Notes under the pieces: generated by a model
Databases searched by the model: none
What the model was told of the DNA's origin: nothing
What the model saw: only the letters and a program-made list of their open reading frames with translations
Assembly: GCF_014850955.1 (NCBI RefSeq)
Contig: NZ_JACXSS010000001.1
Location: 4,216,001 to 4,280,000, forward strand
Direction of reading: 5' to 3'
Length of the DNA stretch: 64,000 nucleotides
Source: Methylomonas albis
Lineage (GTDB): Bacteria; Pseudomonadota; Gammaproteobacteria; Methylococcales; Methylomonadaceae
Program-made: the position numbers and the translations under genes
Shown: piece after piece, positions 49,049-59,967 of the stretch
Layout of the letters: each line of letters begins with the position of its first letter
Numbering within the stretch: the first letter of the stretch is position 1

Positions 49049-49843
49049 ATGCCGCAGTCGACTGTGACTCTTCTCGAAAATGCCTCCGTGTTTATCAATG
49101 AGGCCATCCGTAACGCTCGACGAGCGAAGCGGGAGTCGAGGTATTGGTCATTCGCCATCTTTCATCTGATTCAAGGCTTGGAGCTGTTGATGAAACATGT
49201 GCTTCAACTCCAGCATCCGATCTTGATCTTCGAGAACATTGATAGTCCGAAGAACACGGTCAACCTGACGCTTTGCCTAGATCGACTGAAAGGCATTGCG
49301 AATATTCAGATCGACGAGAAAGAGGCACGCGCCATCAAGCGTGCAAGTACTCAACGTAACAAGATCGTGCACCACGAGTACGACCTAAACCCTGACTATT
49401 ACCGCTCCGTTTTCGTGGAACTTTTTGAGTTCGTTCACTACTTTCATGCAAAGCACCTGGCGGGCGAGTTGCATGATCGCATTGACCCTAAGCTATGGCG
49501 CACAGAGGCAGAGTTATTAGCGCAATTCGATAACCAGTGGGTAACGTACCGGGGCCGGAAACTACCAAGCTACCTTCCTTTGGATATTGTCGTCGCGCAG
49601 CGTTACACGACCGTTCGAAAATCAATCGTAGGCGGTTACAACTATTTGCCCCGTGAGCCGTATCTTGGAGAGTTCGGCCCAGAGTGTCCCGACTGCGGTG
49701 TGAATAACGGAGAGTTTCATACGTCCCTCTGCGATATTGAACGCTGCCCAAGTTGTGGCGGCCAGCTCCTTATGTGTCTGGTATCGCCTGAACGGTGCAA
49801 TATCGAGTACTGGATTCCAAGGCGGGGCAAAGGGCTGCCATAG
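49049..49843 (+). CDS. Unknown protein with HEPN-like motif and zinc-ribbon Cys pairs
   Basis: 264 residues. The N-terminal helical part has [14 protein letters not shown], which fits the RX4-6H catalytic motif of HEPN RNases (R-N-K-I-V-H). The C-terminal part has two CxxC pairs, CPDCG and CPSCGG, as in zinc ribbons. Start ATG 49049; no clean ribosome binding site is seen, so TTG 49034 remains possible. HEPN proteins often act in toxin-antitoxin or phage defence. No antitoxin partner is seen next to it, so this is only a motif-level call. Confidence 0.55.
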   Translation: MPQSTVTLLENASVFINEAIRNARRAKRESRYWSFAIFHLIQGLELLMKHVLQLQHPILIFENIDSPKNTVNLTLCLDRLKGIANIQIDEKEARAIKRASTQRNKIVHHEYDLNPDYYRSVFVELFEFVHYFHAKHLAGELHDRIDPKLWRTEAELLAQFDNQWVTYRGRKLPSYLPLDIVVAQRYTTVRKSIVGGYNYLPREPYLGEFGPECPDCGVNNGEFHTSLCDIERCPSCGGQLLMCLVSPERCNIEYWIPRRGKGLP

Positions 49844-49995
49844 GACGACAGGACCAGGCAGATCACTCACTTGCAAACTCACCGCACCCTCGTTGCGATT
49901 GCGGTTGGATATTTGCTTTTGACGCGCTGTCTGGCAAGTTTTGAGAGTAGCCCGGCGCAGATAAAATGAAATCTGGGGAAATGTGGCTACCAAAC

Positions 49996-50025
49996 CCAGG
50001 ATTGCAGTGCACTGCATCCAGGCTG
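49996..50025. repeat. Short palindrome within a CATCCAGGCT-type repeat
   Basis: TGCAGTGCACTGCA (50003-50016) is a perfect 14-bp palindrome inside CCCAGGATT...CATCCAGGCTG, a relative of the repeats at 35145 and 48791. Located in the gap between two convergent genes. Confidence 0.5.
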
Positions 50026-50129
50026 CGCATGAGGGTCGAGATAGGCCAGTTTCCCGTTTGACCTGGCGGAACAACGAGCGTAAGGGGCAGACCTCGCCCC
50101 CTGCTCTAAAATTTGTCAGCGCCCAAGAA

Positions 50130-51620
50130 TTACGGCTGACACTCCGGCATCAGAGAACTCCGCCAATACTGCCCTTCCTTCTCGAACAAACGCTGGCTTT
50201 CCTCCGGCCCCCAAGAACCAGCCGGATAAGTGGCAATGTAATCCCGTTCGGTCAGCCAATTTTGCAAAATGGGATCGACAATGCGCCAGGCGTATTCCAC
50301 TTCGTCGAAGCGTAAAAACAAGGAACGGTCACCTTTCATCACATCCAGTAGTAAGTCTTCGTAGGCATCGACACGGCGTTCGTCGGGATTACGGAAACTG
50401 GCGTCCAGGCTGGTGGTGCGAGTACGCATTTCCAGGCCGGGTTCCTTGACGGTCATTTCGATACGAATGCATTCTTCGGGCTGAATCCCCAGCAATATCC
50501 AGTTCGGCGTCATGCATTGCACATGGGTATCACGGAAAAACTGAAACGGCGGATGCCGAAAACAGATCGCAATCGAGGATTGACCCTTGGCCATGCGTTT
50601 GCCGGTGCGCAGATAAAACGGCACACCGCGCCAGCGCCAATTGTCGATCAACAATTTCATCGCCGCATAGGTTTCGGTACTGCTGTCAGCGGGAATATTG
50701 GCTTCTTCCAGGTAGCCGCACACTTTTTGACCTTCGATATTGCCGCGGGCATATTGGCCGCGAAAGGCATGCGCATGCACAGCTGACTTGGGGATCGGCC
50801 GGATCGACTTCAGCACTTTGACTTTTTCGTCGCGCAGAGACTCGGCATCCATGGACACCGGCGGCTCCATCGCCACCAAGGTTAAAAGCTGTAACAGATG
50901 GCTTTGCAACATGTCGCGCATTGCTCCGGCGCTGTCGTAATACTCGCCACGGCTACCTATGCCCAGTTCTTCGGAGTGAGTGATCTGCACATGGTCGATG
51001 TAATTGCGGTTCCACAAGGGTTCCAGCATCACGTTGGCGAAACGAAATACCAAGACGTTCTGCACCATGCCCTTGCCCAGATAATGATCAATGCGGTAAA
51101 TCTGGTCTTCGCTCAGGTAACGGCTCAGACGTTTTTGCAAGGCCTGAGCGCTTTCCAGATCGTAGCCGAACGGCTTTTCGATCACCACCCGCCGCCAGCC
51201 GTATTCTTCGTTGAGCAAGTCCACTTGGCTCAAGGCTTCGATGACGTTGCCGAAATCGCTGGGACCTATGGCCAAATAGAAGGCCATATTGCGGGAAAAC
51301 CGCGACTGGCCGTTCAATGTTTCCGCCAGAGTTTTATAGCATTCCGGTTGATCGAGATCGCCGCGATGATAATCCAACCGTTCACTAAAACGGGCGAATA
51401 CCGCCTCGTCCAGCGCTCCATTGGCCTGCTCCTGTAACAAAGTCTTCACTTCCGCCAGCCAGGTTGCCTTATCCCAAGGACGGCGCCCCACGGCCAGGAT
51501 GCGGGTGCCTTCCGGCAATTTTTTTTCCAGTTCCAGATGATAAAAACCGGGCATCAGTTTCAGTCGCGCCAGATTGCCGGTAGCACCGAAAATGACGTAA
51601 GTGCAGGGGTCTGTATTCAT
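50130..51620 (-). CDS. zwf: Glucose-6-phosphate 1-dehydrogenase
   Basis: 496 residues. It oxidises glucose 6-phosphate with NAD(P)+ to 6-phosphogluconolactone. The N-terminal coenzyme site is [15 protein letters not shown], the substrate-binding signature is RIDHYLGK, and length and end match the family. In type I methanotrophs the enzyme supplies NADPH and links the ribulose monophosphate cycle to the Entner-Doudoroff route. It appears alone, with no 6-phosphogluconolactonase beside it. Confidence 0.95.
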   Translation of the reverse strand: MNTDPCTYVIFGATGNLARLKLMPGFYHLELEKKLPEGTRILAVGRRPWDKATWLAEVKTLLQEQANGALDEAVFARFSERLDYHRGDLDQPECYKTLAETLNGQSRFSRNMAFYLAIGPSDFGNVIEALSQVDLLNEEYGWRRVVIEKPFGYDLESAQALQKRLSRYLSEDQIYRIDHYLGKGMVQNVLVFRFANVMLEPLWNRNYIDHVQITHSEELGIGSRGEYYDSAGAMRDMLQSHLLQLLTLVAMEPPVSMDAESLRDEKVKVLKSIRPIPKSAVHAHAFRGQYARGNIEGQKVCGYLEEANIPADSSTETYAAMKLLIDNWRWRGVPFYLRTGKRMAKGQSSIAICFRHPPFQFFRDTHVQCMTPNWILLGIQPEECIRIEMTVKEPGLEMRTRTTSLDASFRNPDERRVDAYEDLLLDVMKGDRSLFLRFDEVEYAWRIVDPILQNWLTERDYIATYPAGSWGPEESQRLFEKEGQYWRSSLMPECQP

Positions 51621-51726
51621 AAGGGCTACCTCGTCTTTACTTTGCAGGATTGGATGCAGTTTGCATCATTTGCACGGACACGTCGAACTCAAAAACGCAG
51701 CGCTCAACAAAAGCGACCAAAGTGAT

Positions 51727-52473
51727 TCACACCCGACTGTCATCCTTGACCAGACATTGCAGCACCTGCTCCTGGTTATCCAGCAGCCAGTTCAGAATGA
51801 GTTTCAAAGCACTAAAACGTTGCCGCGCCTTATCTTCGTCGGCTTGCTCCAATGCTGTTTGCAAACTCTGGACCACCGCCAAACAATCGGCAAAATCGTA
51901 AAAACAAAAGGTGCCATGCAGTTTGTGGTTAATCTCCCAGGCTTGTTGGAGTAGCCCACAATCTAGCGCCTGCTCTATATCGCTCATTAAACTGGGCAAC
52001 TGGGCAAATAATTTGCTCATCAGCGATTGGCTCAATGGTCTGTCATGCTGGGCTTTGGTCAAAATTTGCCCGGCATAATATTCGGCATTCACAGCACCAT
52101 GTTGCCGCCAACGCGCCAGCAATTGCTCCAAGTGAAATAGGCGAAGGGGTTTGACCAGGCATTCATTAAACCCGGCTTCGATTGCTCGCTCGCGCTGCTG
52201 ATTCTGCGCATGAGCCGTTACGGCAATCGCCGGCGTTTGCCGATTGCAGTTTTCAGTCCCGCGCAATTTTTCCGCCACATCAAAACCGCTTAAAAACGGC
52301 ATGTTCACGTCCAAGAAAATTAAGTCGTAGCGCCGCTGTTGCAATTGTTGCCAGGCCTCCCGGCCATTATTTGCCAAGGCGATATCCATCGTCCAGTGTT
52401 CCAACTGCTCGCGCAACAACCACAGATTGATTTCATTGTCGTCGGCAATCAGAATCGAAAAATCGTTTGTCAT
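51727..52473 (-). CDS. REC-HPt hybrid protein (orphan)
   Basis: 248 residues from ATG 52473. The receiver domain (1-120) has Asp11-Asp12, phospho-acceptor Asp55 (LIFLDVNMP) and Lys108 (LVKPL). The C-terminal HPt-like helical bundle has INHKLHGTFCFY, with His183 as phosphotransfer site. No histidine kinase or output gene is adjacent, so its partner is unknown. It could be a phosphorelay node for a hybrid kinase elsewhere. Confidence 0.8.
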   Translation of the reverse strand: MTNDFSILIADDNEINLWLLREQLEHWTMDIALANNGREAWQQLQQRRYDLIFLDVNMPFLSGFDVAEKLRGTENCNRQTPAIAVTAHAQNQQRERAIEAGFNECLVKPLRLFHLEQLLARWRQHGAVNAEYYAGQILTKAQHDRPLSQSLMSKLFAQLPSLMSDIEQALDCGLLQQAWEINHKLHGTFCFYDFADCLAVVQSLQTALEQADEDKARQRFSALKLILNWLLDNQEQVLQCLVKDDSRV

Positions 52474-52594
52474 GGTTAGTAGTTTCAAACCGTTAATCAT
52501 TTGCTGATGCCGTTATCGAATGTTTCGCTGCAAAAATCAATCTATTGCGCGTCAATAACTCGAAAACCTTTCCATACCAAAAGCGGCAGGCCAT

Positions 52595-52630
52595 AAAAAA
52601 CCCCGGCACCTTGCGGCAACCGGGGTTTTT
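52595..52630. terminator. Rho-independent terminator, groL end
   Basis: AAAAAACCCCGG ... CCGGGGTTTTT hairpin with flanking A and T runs on the two strands. It ends the leftward groES-groL transcript. Confidence 0.9.
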
Positions 52631-52650
52631 AGGCCGAGGCCGAACAGCGA

Positions 52651-54294
<1,644 letters not shown>

Positions 54295-54347
54295 TTATTC
54301 CTGAGATATTGGTTAAATTGAAAAAGGGGGTGTCGGACGAATCGGGA

Positions 54348-54635
54348 TTAACCCAAAACACCCATGACGTCTTCTTCGCGCATGACGATGTATTGCTCGC
54401 CATCGACTTTAACTTCGGTGCCGGAATATTTGCCGAACAACACTCTGTCGCCAACTTTAACTTCCAGGGCACGTACTTGGCCGTTATCTAACGTTTTACC
54501 TGAACCCACCGCTAAAACTTCGCCTTCGCTGGGTTTTTCTGCGGCTGAACCGGGCAGCACGATGCCGCCAGCAGTTTTGGTTTCTTCTTCCACGCGCTTT
54601 ACGACGATACGGTCATGTAACGGACGAATTTTCAT
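54348..54635 (-). CDS. groS: Co-chaperonin GroES (Hsp10)
   Basis: 95 residues from ATG 54635 with AAGGAGA upstream. The mobile loop ([20 protein letters not shown]) contacts GroEL; the barrel and the tail [10 protein letters not shown] are conserved. Any longer frame on this strand is outside the family. Transcribed first, then groL. Confidence 0.98.
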   Translation of the reverse strand: MKIRPLHDRIVVKRVEEETKTAGGIVLPGSAAEKPSEGEVLAVGSGKTLDNGQVRALEVKVGDRVLFGKYSGTEVKVDGEQYIVMREEDVMGVLG

Positions 54636-54745
54636 CAATGTCTCCTTAATGTAGATAAAGTTAAAGGTTAAAAACTTAATAAAGCTATTTAAAAAACAAC
54701 TACATCCTTGCAGAAGAAGCGAGCTTTTAAACGGCCTCAAGTTTA

Positions 54746-54772
54746 TTAGCACTCTCTAGCAACGAGTGCTAA
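54746..54772. promoter_or_regulatory. CIRCE operator (HrcA binding site) of groES-groL
   Basis: TTAGCACTC-N9-GAGTGCTAA, an exact match to the CIRCE consensus. The repressor HrcA binds it and releases it on heat shock. It lies just downstream of the -10 box of the promoter that reads groES, so it overlaps the transcript start. HrcA itself is not in the window. Confidence 0.95.
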
Positions 54773-54799
54773 TAATATCCGGCTTTTGCACTCTGTCAA
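54772..54799 (-). promoter_or_regulatory. Sigma-70-type promoter of groES-groL
   Basis: Minus strand TTGACA (54799-54794) and TATTAT (54777-54772), 16 bp apart. It is directly upstream of and touching the CIRCE element, which puts control by HrcA on a vegetative promoter; no sigma-32 box was evident. Confidence 0.8.
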
Positions 54800-54832
54800 G
54801 CTCTTTGGCATCATCTGCGCCTCACCCCACTC

Positions 54833-55588
54833 ATGCAAACTATGAACGACGAACAATTACTCCGTTACAGCCGGCAAATCATGCTGCCGCAAATCGACAT
54901 TGCCGGGCAGCAAAAATTGCTCGATGCCAAAGTGTTAATCGTCGGTGCCGGCGGTTTGGGCTCGCCTGCCTCAATGTATCTGGCGGCGGCCGGTATCGGC
55001 CAGATCACTGTCTATGACGACGACCAGGTCGATTTAACCAATTTGCAACGCCAGATTGCTCACAACACAGCCGATATAGGGCTGGATAAAGTTATTTCAA
55101 CCCAACAGACGCTGGAAAAAATTAATCCGGGCGTAAAAGTGTTTGCTCACAAGCAACGCCTGGCCGGCGCGCAATTACTTGACGAAGTGACGAATGCCGA
55201 CGTGGTGCTGGACTGTAGCGATAATTTCACCACCCGCTTTGCCATCAATAAGGCTTGCGTGGAAAGGCGGACACCGCTGGTTTCCGGTGCAGCGATCCGC
55301 TTCGAGGGCCAAGTCAGCGTGTTTACACCCGGTCTGGACGACAGTCCGTGCTATAACTGCCTGTATCAAAGCGAGGGCGAGGAATTGCAAAATTGCGCTC
55401 GCAATGGCGTGATCGCGCCAATAACCGGCATCGTCGGCAGCATACAGGCCATGGAAGCGATCAAGCTGATAGTCGGCACCGGCACCACATTGACTGGCCG
55501 CTTGCTGTTGTTGGACGGACTGAGTATGGAATGGCATAGCATGCGCTTGAAGAAAAACCCAAATTGCCCAAGCTGCGGCTCGAAATAA
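54833..55588 (+). CDS. HesA/MoeB/ThiF-family adenylyltransferase
   Basis: 251 residues, E1-like. It adenylates the C-terminus of a ubiquitin-fold sulfur carrier (MoaD or ThiS). The nucleotide site is VLIVGAGGLGSP and the zinc-binding Cys pairs are CYNC and CPSC. The family is clear, but MoeB (molybdopterin) and ThiF (thiamine) cannot be told apart from this protein alone. The gene is divergent from groES and ends in a hairpin terminator. Confidence 0.87.
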   Translation: MQTMNDEQLLRYSRQIMLPQIDIAGQQKLLDAKVLIVGAGGLGSPASMYLAAAGIGQITVYDDDQVDLTNLQRQIAHNTADIGLDKVISTQQTLEKINPGVKVFAHKQRLAGAQLLDEVTNADVVLDCSDNFTTRFAINKACVERRTPLVSGAAIRFEGQVSVFTPGLDDSPCYNCLYQSEGEELQNCARNGVIAPITGIVGSIQAMEAIKLIVGTGTTLTGRLLLLDGLSMEWHSMRLKKNPNCPSCGSK

Positions 55589-55600
55589 GCTAATCCGCAT

Positions 55601-55628
55601 AAAAAAGCCGGGCTAAACCCGGCTTTCT
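55601..55628 (+). terminator. Rho-independent terminator after the MoeB/ThiF gene
   Basis: AAAGCCGGG-CTAAA-CCCGGCTTT hairpin with A-run and TCT tail. It also faces the small leftward gene at 55651 and may act in both directions. Confidence 0.85.
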
Positions 55629-55650
55629 ATTGCTGGCAAATAAGGCGTAA

Positions 55651-55857
55651 TTAATTTCTTCCCAGTTTGCCTTTAACCATCAGAATGGCTTTGCTGACAT
55701 TTCTCAATAGCGCTGAATCGCTATCACTGTGCGGCTCGATGTCGCCGAACGGTTCGCCATTCTTCATGGTGTACATGTAAATAAAATACCCTAACGGTGC
55801 GAAAGCGAAGATGGCAATAATCAACATCAACACCACTAATTCGATAACTCCGCCCAT
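55651..55857 (-). CDS. Small membrane protein, unknown
   Basis: 68 residues from ATG 55857, with GGAGG 5 bp upstream. One long hydrophobic segment (about residues 5-28) is followed by a polar, Asp/Ser-rich tail ending KGKLGRN. I do not recognise the family. Confidence 0.65.
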   Translation of the reverse strand: MGGVIELVVLMLIIAIFAFAPLGYFIYMYTMKNGEPFGDIEPHSDSDSALLRNVSKAILMVKGKLGRN

Positions 55858-56047
55858 AAATACCTCCAACTATTTGTTTTTATTTTAATTTAGAATGAGG
55901 TCATAGACCTCGGGAATGGACTATAACCCCATACCTTTTAGGGAACAAGTACAAAGTATTCTTTGTCGACTCATAGCTTTAGCCGCTGACTTATTTGGCT
56001 CTAAACCGACGGCCGCGCCGCCGTTTTCAATCACTTAATCCAAGCAT

Positions 56048-58741
56048 ATGGACAATTACCCGAAAGCCGACTGGCACAGCCAAACACCGGAAACAGTATT
56101 AACGCATTTTGGCGTAGAACTGGGTCAAGGCCTGAGCAGCGACGAAGCGCAAAAACGCCTAGCGACCAGCGGTGCAAACCGTTTGACTGCTCGCCGCGGC
56201 AAGGGCCCATTGCTTTTGTTACTGGCACAATTTAATCAGCCCTTGATCTACATTTTGCTGCTTTCCGCCGCCACCACGGCGTTTTTAGAAGAATGGACCG
56301 ACAGCAGCGTGATCTTTGGCGTCGTTATCATCAACGCTGTGATCGGCTTTATCCAGGAAGCCAATGCGCTGAAAGCCATTAACGCCCTGGCTCAAACCTT
56401 GAACATCAGTAGCAATGCGCTACGGGACGGCCAACGCCGAAGTATCGCCGCTGCGGAATTAGTCCCCGGCGATTTGGTATTTCTACAATCCGGCGACAAG
56501 GTACCTGCCGATCTGCGCCTGTTGCAAAGCCGCGAACTGAAAATCGATGAATCCGCCCTAACCGGCGAATCCATACCCGTAAAAAAACAGGCACAAACCC
56601 TGCCCACAGCCACCTTATTGGCTGATCGCGGCAATATGGCTTATTCCTCGACGCTGGTCAGTTATGGCAGCGCGCTGGCTATCGTCGTCAGTACCGGCGA
56701 CGACACCGAGATCGGTCGTATCAACAAGCTGATCGGCAGTGCCGAGCCATTGGAAACCCCCCTGACGCTGAAGATGAGCCAGTTTAGTCAATTGTTGCTC
56801 TGGGTGATCATCGGCTGCGCGGCCATCACGTTTGCGGTCGGCGTCTGGCGCGGTGAAACCATGCTAGACATGTTTATGGCTTCGGTGGCGCTGGCGGTTG
56901 GCGCCATCCCGGAAGGCCTGCCGGCGGCCCTGACCATAACGCTGGCGATTGGCGTCTCGCGGATGGCAAAGCGTAACGCCATTATCCGTAAACTACCGGC
57001 CGTGGAAACCCTGGGCAGCACCACGGTGATCTGCTCCGACAAAACCGGCACCCTGACGCAAAACCAAATGACGGTGCAATTCGTACAGGCGGGTGGCGAA
57101 GTATTCGAGATCAGCGGCAGCGGCTACACACCGGACGGCAAATTCAGCAGCAATCAACAAATCCTCGACCCGCCCCAGAAACCGGCATTATTGGAATGCC
57201 TGAAAGCCGGCTTGCTGTGCAATGACGCTCGATTAATGGCTGATGCCGGTAGCTGGCACATAGAAGGCGACCCCACCGAAGCCGCCTTGTTGGTAGCCGC
57301 CCACAAAGCCGGCCTACATCAAGCCAGCGTCAGCGATGATCATCCGCGCCTGGACGCAATTCCGTTCGAATCGGCATACCAATTCATGGCGACCTTGCAC
57401 CACGATCTAGCAGAGGATGCTAGACATATTTATTTGAAAGGTTCCCTGGAAAGCCTGCTGGAGCGTTGCGACAACGCCTTTTCTGCCGACATGCAATTGG
57501 TGGCGCTGGATAAAAATCGCCTGAACCAACAAGCCGAAGCGTTGGCCGCGCAAGGCTTGAGAGTCCTGGCCTTTGCGCGCGCCGAGCATGACGACGACGC
57601 AGTTGAACATCGCGAAGTGCACGGCGGCCTGACATTTCTGGGCTTGCAAGCCATGATCGACCCGCCGCGCCCCGAGGCTGCCAGAGCCATTGCCGCCTGT
57701 TATAAAGCCGGGATCTGCGTCAAGATGATCACCGGCGACCACCCAGTCACCGCGCTGGCCATCGCCAAGCAGCTGAATATGCGCCATACCGAACGGGTGA
57801 TCAGCGGCGCCGAACTGCAAAACTACAGCGAGGCCGACTATCGCAAACACGTCAAGGACTGCGACGTATTTGCCCGCATCGCCCCGGAGCAAAAGCTGCA
57901 ATTGGTGCAAGCCTTGCAGGCTAACGGTCACGTAGTAGCCATGACTGGCGACGGTGTCAACGATGCGCCAGCACTGCGGCAAGCTAACATCGGCGTGGCG
58001 ATGGGCATGGGCGGCACCGAAGTCGCTAAAGAGGCCGCGGCCATGGTATTGACCGACGATCATTTCGCCACCATAGAAGCAGCCGTAGAGGAAGGCCGCG
58101 GCGTGTTCGACAATCTAGTGAAATTCATTGCCTGGACCTTGCCGACCAATCTTGGCGAAGGGCTGGTGATTACCGCTGCGGTGTTCGCCAATGTGGCTTT
58201 GCCGATCACGCCCTTGCAAATCCTGTGGATCAATATGACTACTGCGGTGCTGCTGGGTTTGATGCTGGCTTTTGAACCCAAGGAACCGGGTTTGATGCTG
58301 CGCAAACCGCGGAACCGCAAACAGCCGATCCTCACCAAACGCCTAATGCTTCGTATCTGTCTGGTCGGCTTTCTGCTGCTGGCCGGCGCATTCGGTCTAT
58401 TCGAATGGGAACTGTCGCACAACGAAACCCTAGACAAAGCCCGCACCGTGGCGGTCAACGTGTTTGTGTTCGGTTCGCTGTTTTATCTATTCAACTGCCG
58501 CTCGTTAAATTACTCGATGTTCCATGTCGGCCTATTTTCCAATTTATGGCTAATTTTTGGCGTAGTCAGCATGACCTTGCTGCAGTTACTGTTTACCTAC
58601 TGGCCACCGATGCAGGCATTGTTCGGCAGCGCGGCAATCGGCCAAGACGAGTGGCTGTTGATTTTAGGGGTTAGCCTAGTAGTTTATGCGGCGATAGGCC
58701 TGGAAAAACTAGTGGTGCGGCGCTTTGCCCGCCGCAGTTGA
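56048..58741 (+). CDS. P2-type cation-transporting ATPase
   Basis: 897 residues. A P-type pump with actuator motif TGES (172-175), the phosphorylated Asp331 in CSDKTGTLTQNQM, PEGLP (288-292) in helix 4, and hinge TGDGVNDAPALRQA. The PEGLP helix-4 pattern and long C-terminal helices fit Ca2+- or Na+/H+-type P2 pumps (PMR1/SERCA-like), but the ion cannot be fixed by eye. The 3' end overlaps the convergent TetR gene by 33 bp. Confidence 0.88.
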   Translation: MDNYPKADWHSQTPETVLTHFGVELGQGLSSDEAQKRLATSGANRLTARRGKGPLLLLLAQFNQPLIYILLLSAATTAFLEEWTDSSVIFGVVIINAVIGFIQEANALKAINALAQTLNISSNALRDGQRRSIAAAELVPGDLVFLQSGDKVPADLRLLQSRELKIDESALTGESIPVKKQAQTLPTATLLADRGNMAYSSTLVSYGSALAIVVSTGDDTEIGRINKLIGSAEPLETPLTLKMSQFSQLLLWVIIGCAAITFAVGVWRGETMLDMFMASVALAVGAIPEGLPAALTITLAIGVSRMAKRNAIIRKLPAVETLGSTTVICSDKTGTLTQNQMTVQFVQAGGEVFEISGSGYTPDGKFSSNQQILDPPQKPALLECLKAGLLCNDARLMADAGSWHIEGDPTEAALLVAAHKAGLHQASVSDDHPRLDAIPFESAYQFMATLHHDLAEDARHIYLKGSLESLLERCDNAFSADMQLVALDKNRLNQQAEALAAQGLRVLAFARAEHDDDAVEHREVHGGLTFLGLQAMIDPPRPEAARAIAACYKAGICVKMITGDHPVTALAIAKQLNMRHTERVISGAELQNYSEADYRKHVKDCDVFARIAPEQKLQLVQALQANGHVVAMTGDGVNDAPALRQANIGVAMGMGGTEVAKEAAAMVLTDDHFATIEAAVEEGRGVFDNLVKFIAWTLPTNLGEGLVITAAVFANVALPITPLQILWINMTTAVLLGLMLAFEPKEPGLMLRKPRNRKQPILTKRLMLRICLVGFLLLAGAFGLFEWELSHNETLDKARTVAVNVFVFGSLFYLFNCRSLNYSMFHVGLFSNLWLIFGVVSMTLLQLLFTYWPPMQALFGSAAIGQDEWLLILGVSLVVYAAIGLEKLVVRRFARRS

Positions 58742-59329
58742 TTCGGCAAAGGCGTCCAGCGCCACTAATAGTGTCTCCAAGCTTTTTAGGGACTGCTTCT
58801 CCCCCGCTTCCTGCGCTTCCAGTTGTGCCTTAACAATAGCGCCGTCGACCGCCACCGCAGCAGCGTTAGCTAACTGCTGACGGTTGGGGCTATCAGGCAA
58901 TAGCTCACTAATCACCCGCACCATATCCTGTTTATGCTGGTGGCAGATGTCCAGCACATCGGGTAACACGCCCCCCAGTTCCGCGACGGTATTGATAAAC
59001 GCGCAGCCCCGATAAATGGGCTTGCGAAACCATTCTGCCATCGTCGCGACCAGCGGCATCAACCCACCACCCGCTCGGCCACCGTTTCGCTGCAGCGCAC
59101 CACGAAACCAGGCCATCCAGCCTTCATGCCGATAATCCAAAAAAGCCCGGATCAAATCATTCTTGCTGGGAAAATATCGATAGAACGTCACTTTAGTGAC
59201 ACCGGATTCGGCAATCACTTTGTCGATGCCGGTAGCGCGAATGCCGTCTCGATAAAATAGATCATGCGCAGTCAGCAAAATCCGCTCTCGCGGCGGTCGG
59301 TCCAAAATAGTAGAGGAATCGGAAATCAT
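58709..59329 (-). CDS. TetR-family transcriptional repressor
   Basis: 206 residues from ATG 59329. The N-terminal helix-turn-helix is RATGIDKVIAESGVTKVTFYRYF, followed by a ligand-binding helical domain. A likely autoregulator: two operator copies lie in the divergent promoter region between this gene and the DUF1348 gene. The 3' end overlaps the convergent ATPase gene by 33 bp. Ligand unknown. Confidence 0.9.
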   Translation of the reverse strand: MISDSSTILDRPPRERILLTAHDLFYRDGIRATGIDKVIAESGVTKVTFYRYFPSKNDLIRAFLDYRHEGWMAWFRGALQRNGGRAGGGLMPLVATMAEWFRKPIYRGCAFINTVAELGGVLPDVLDICHQHKQDMVRVISELLPDSPNRQQLANAAAVAVDGAIVKAQLEAQEAGEKQSLKSLETLLVALDAFAESTAAGKAPHH

Positions 59330-59335
59330 GTTTCG

Positions 59336-59359
59336 ATTGTAGACAAGTCTGTCTACAAT
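59336..59359. promoter_or_regulatory. TetR-type operator 1
   Basis: Inverted repeat ATTGTAGACA-AGTC-TGTCTACAAT (10-bp arms, 4-bp spacer), 6 bp before the TetR start codon. Same core as operator 2, centre to centre 38 bp. Confidence 0.8.
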
Positions 59360-59376
59360 TGCTACCATCGCCAGCA

Positions 59377-59394
59377 GTAGACAACCCTGTCTAC
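59377..59394. promoter_or_regulatory. TetR-type operator 2
   Basis: GTAGACA-ACCC-TGTCTAC, the same 7-bp core and spacer as operator 1. Located 31 bp before the DUF1348 start, so it likely controls that gene. Confidence 0.8.
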
Positions 59395-59425
59395 ATGACT
59401 TAGCCACCCGCTCAGGAGCTCAACA

Positions 59426-59893
59426 ATGGAAAGCAAACCCCCTCTACCGCCATTTACCACCGAAACTGCCGCACAAAAAGTCCGCATGGCAGAAGATGCC
59501 TGGAATAGCCGCGATCCTGATCGGGTCGTGCAGGTGTATACCGAAGACAGCTGCTGGCGCAACCGTGCCGAGTTTCCGGTCGGTCGTATCCAAATCCGCG
59601 AATTTTTACAGCGCAAGTGGGCCAAGGAATTGGAATATCGCCTGATCAAGGAGTTGTGGGCTTACACCGACAATCGCATCGCGGTGCGCTTTGCTTACGA
59701 ATGCCATGACGATGCCGGCAACTGGTTTCGCAGCTACGGCAATGAGAATTGGGAATTTAACGAGTATGGGTTTATGCAGCGCCGCTTTGCCAGCATCAAC
59801 GACTTACCGATTACCGCCGACGAACGCTTATTTCATTGGCCCTTGGGCCGCCGGCCTGATGAACATCCAGGCTTGAGCGAGTTAGGGCTATAA
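59426..59893 (+). CDS. DUF1348 (NTF2-like) family protein
   Basis: 155 residues with an SnoaL/NTF2-like alpha+beta fold; [26 protein letters not shown] and [12 protein letters not shown] are characteristic of DUF1348. Substrate unknown. AGGAG precedes the start closely. It is divergent from a TetR gene and has a matching operator, so it is probably the regulator's target. Confidence 0.88.
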   Translation: MESKPPLPPFTTETAAQKVRMAEDAWNSRDPDRVVQVYTEDSCWRNRAEFPVGRIQIREFLQRKWAKELEYRLIKELWAYTDNRIAVRFAYECHDDAGNWFRSYGNENWEFNEYGFMQRRFASINDLPITADERLFHWPLGRRPDEHPGLSELGL

Positions 59894-59907
59894 AGGCACC
59901 CTCCTCC

Positions 59908-59940
59908 TAAAAAGCAAAAGGGGCGGATAAATCCGCCCCT
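59908..59940 (-). terminator. Terminator between DUF1348 and pfp genes
   Basis: AGGGGCGGA-TAAA-TCCGCCCCT hairpin; on the minus strand it is followed by TTTGCTTTTTA. It terminates the leftward phosphofructokinase transcript; the gene pair is convergent. Confidence 0.85.
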
Positions 59941-59967
59941 GCCTGTCACAATTTGGCTAATTGACCG

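Noticed and set aside
54766..55017. Reading frame spanning the groES promoter and the start of the MoeB/ThiF gene
   Set aside because: It runs through the CIRCE/promoter region in a different frame from the real enzyme and has no similarity to anything.
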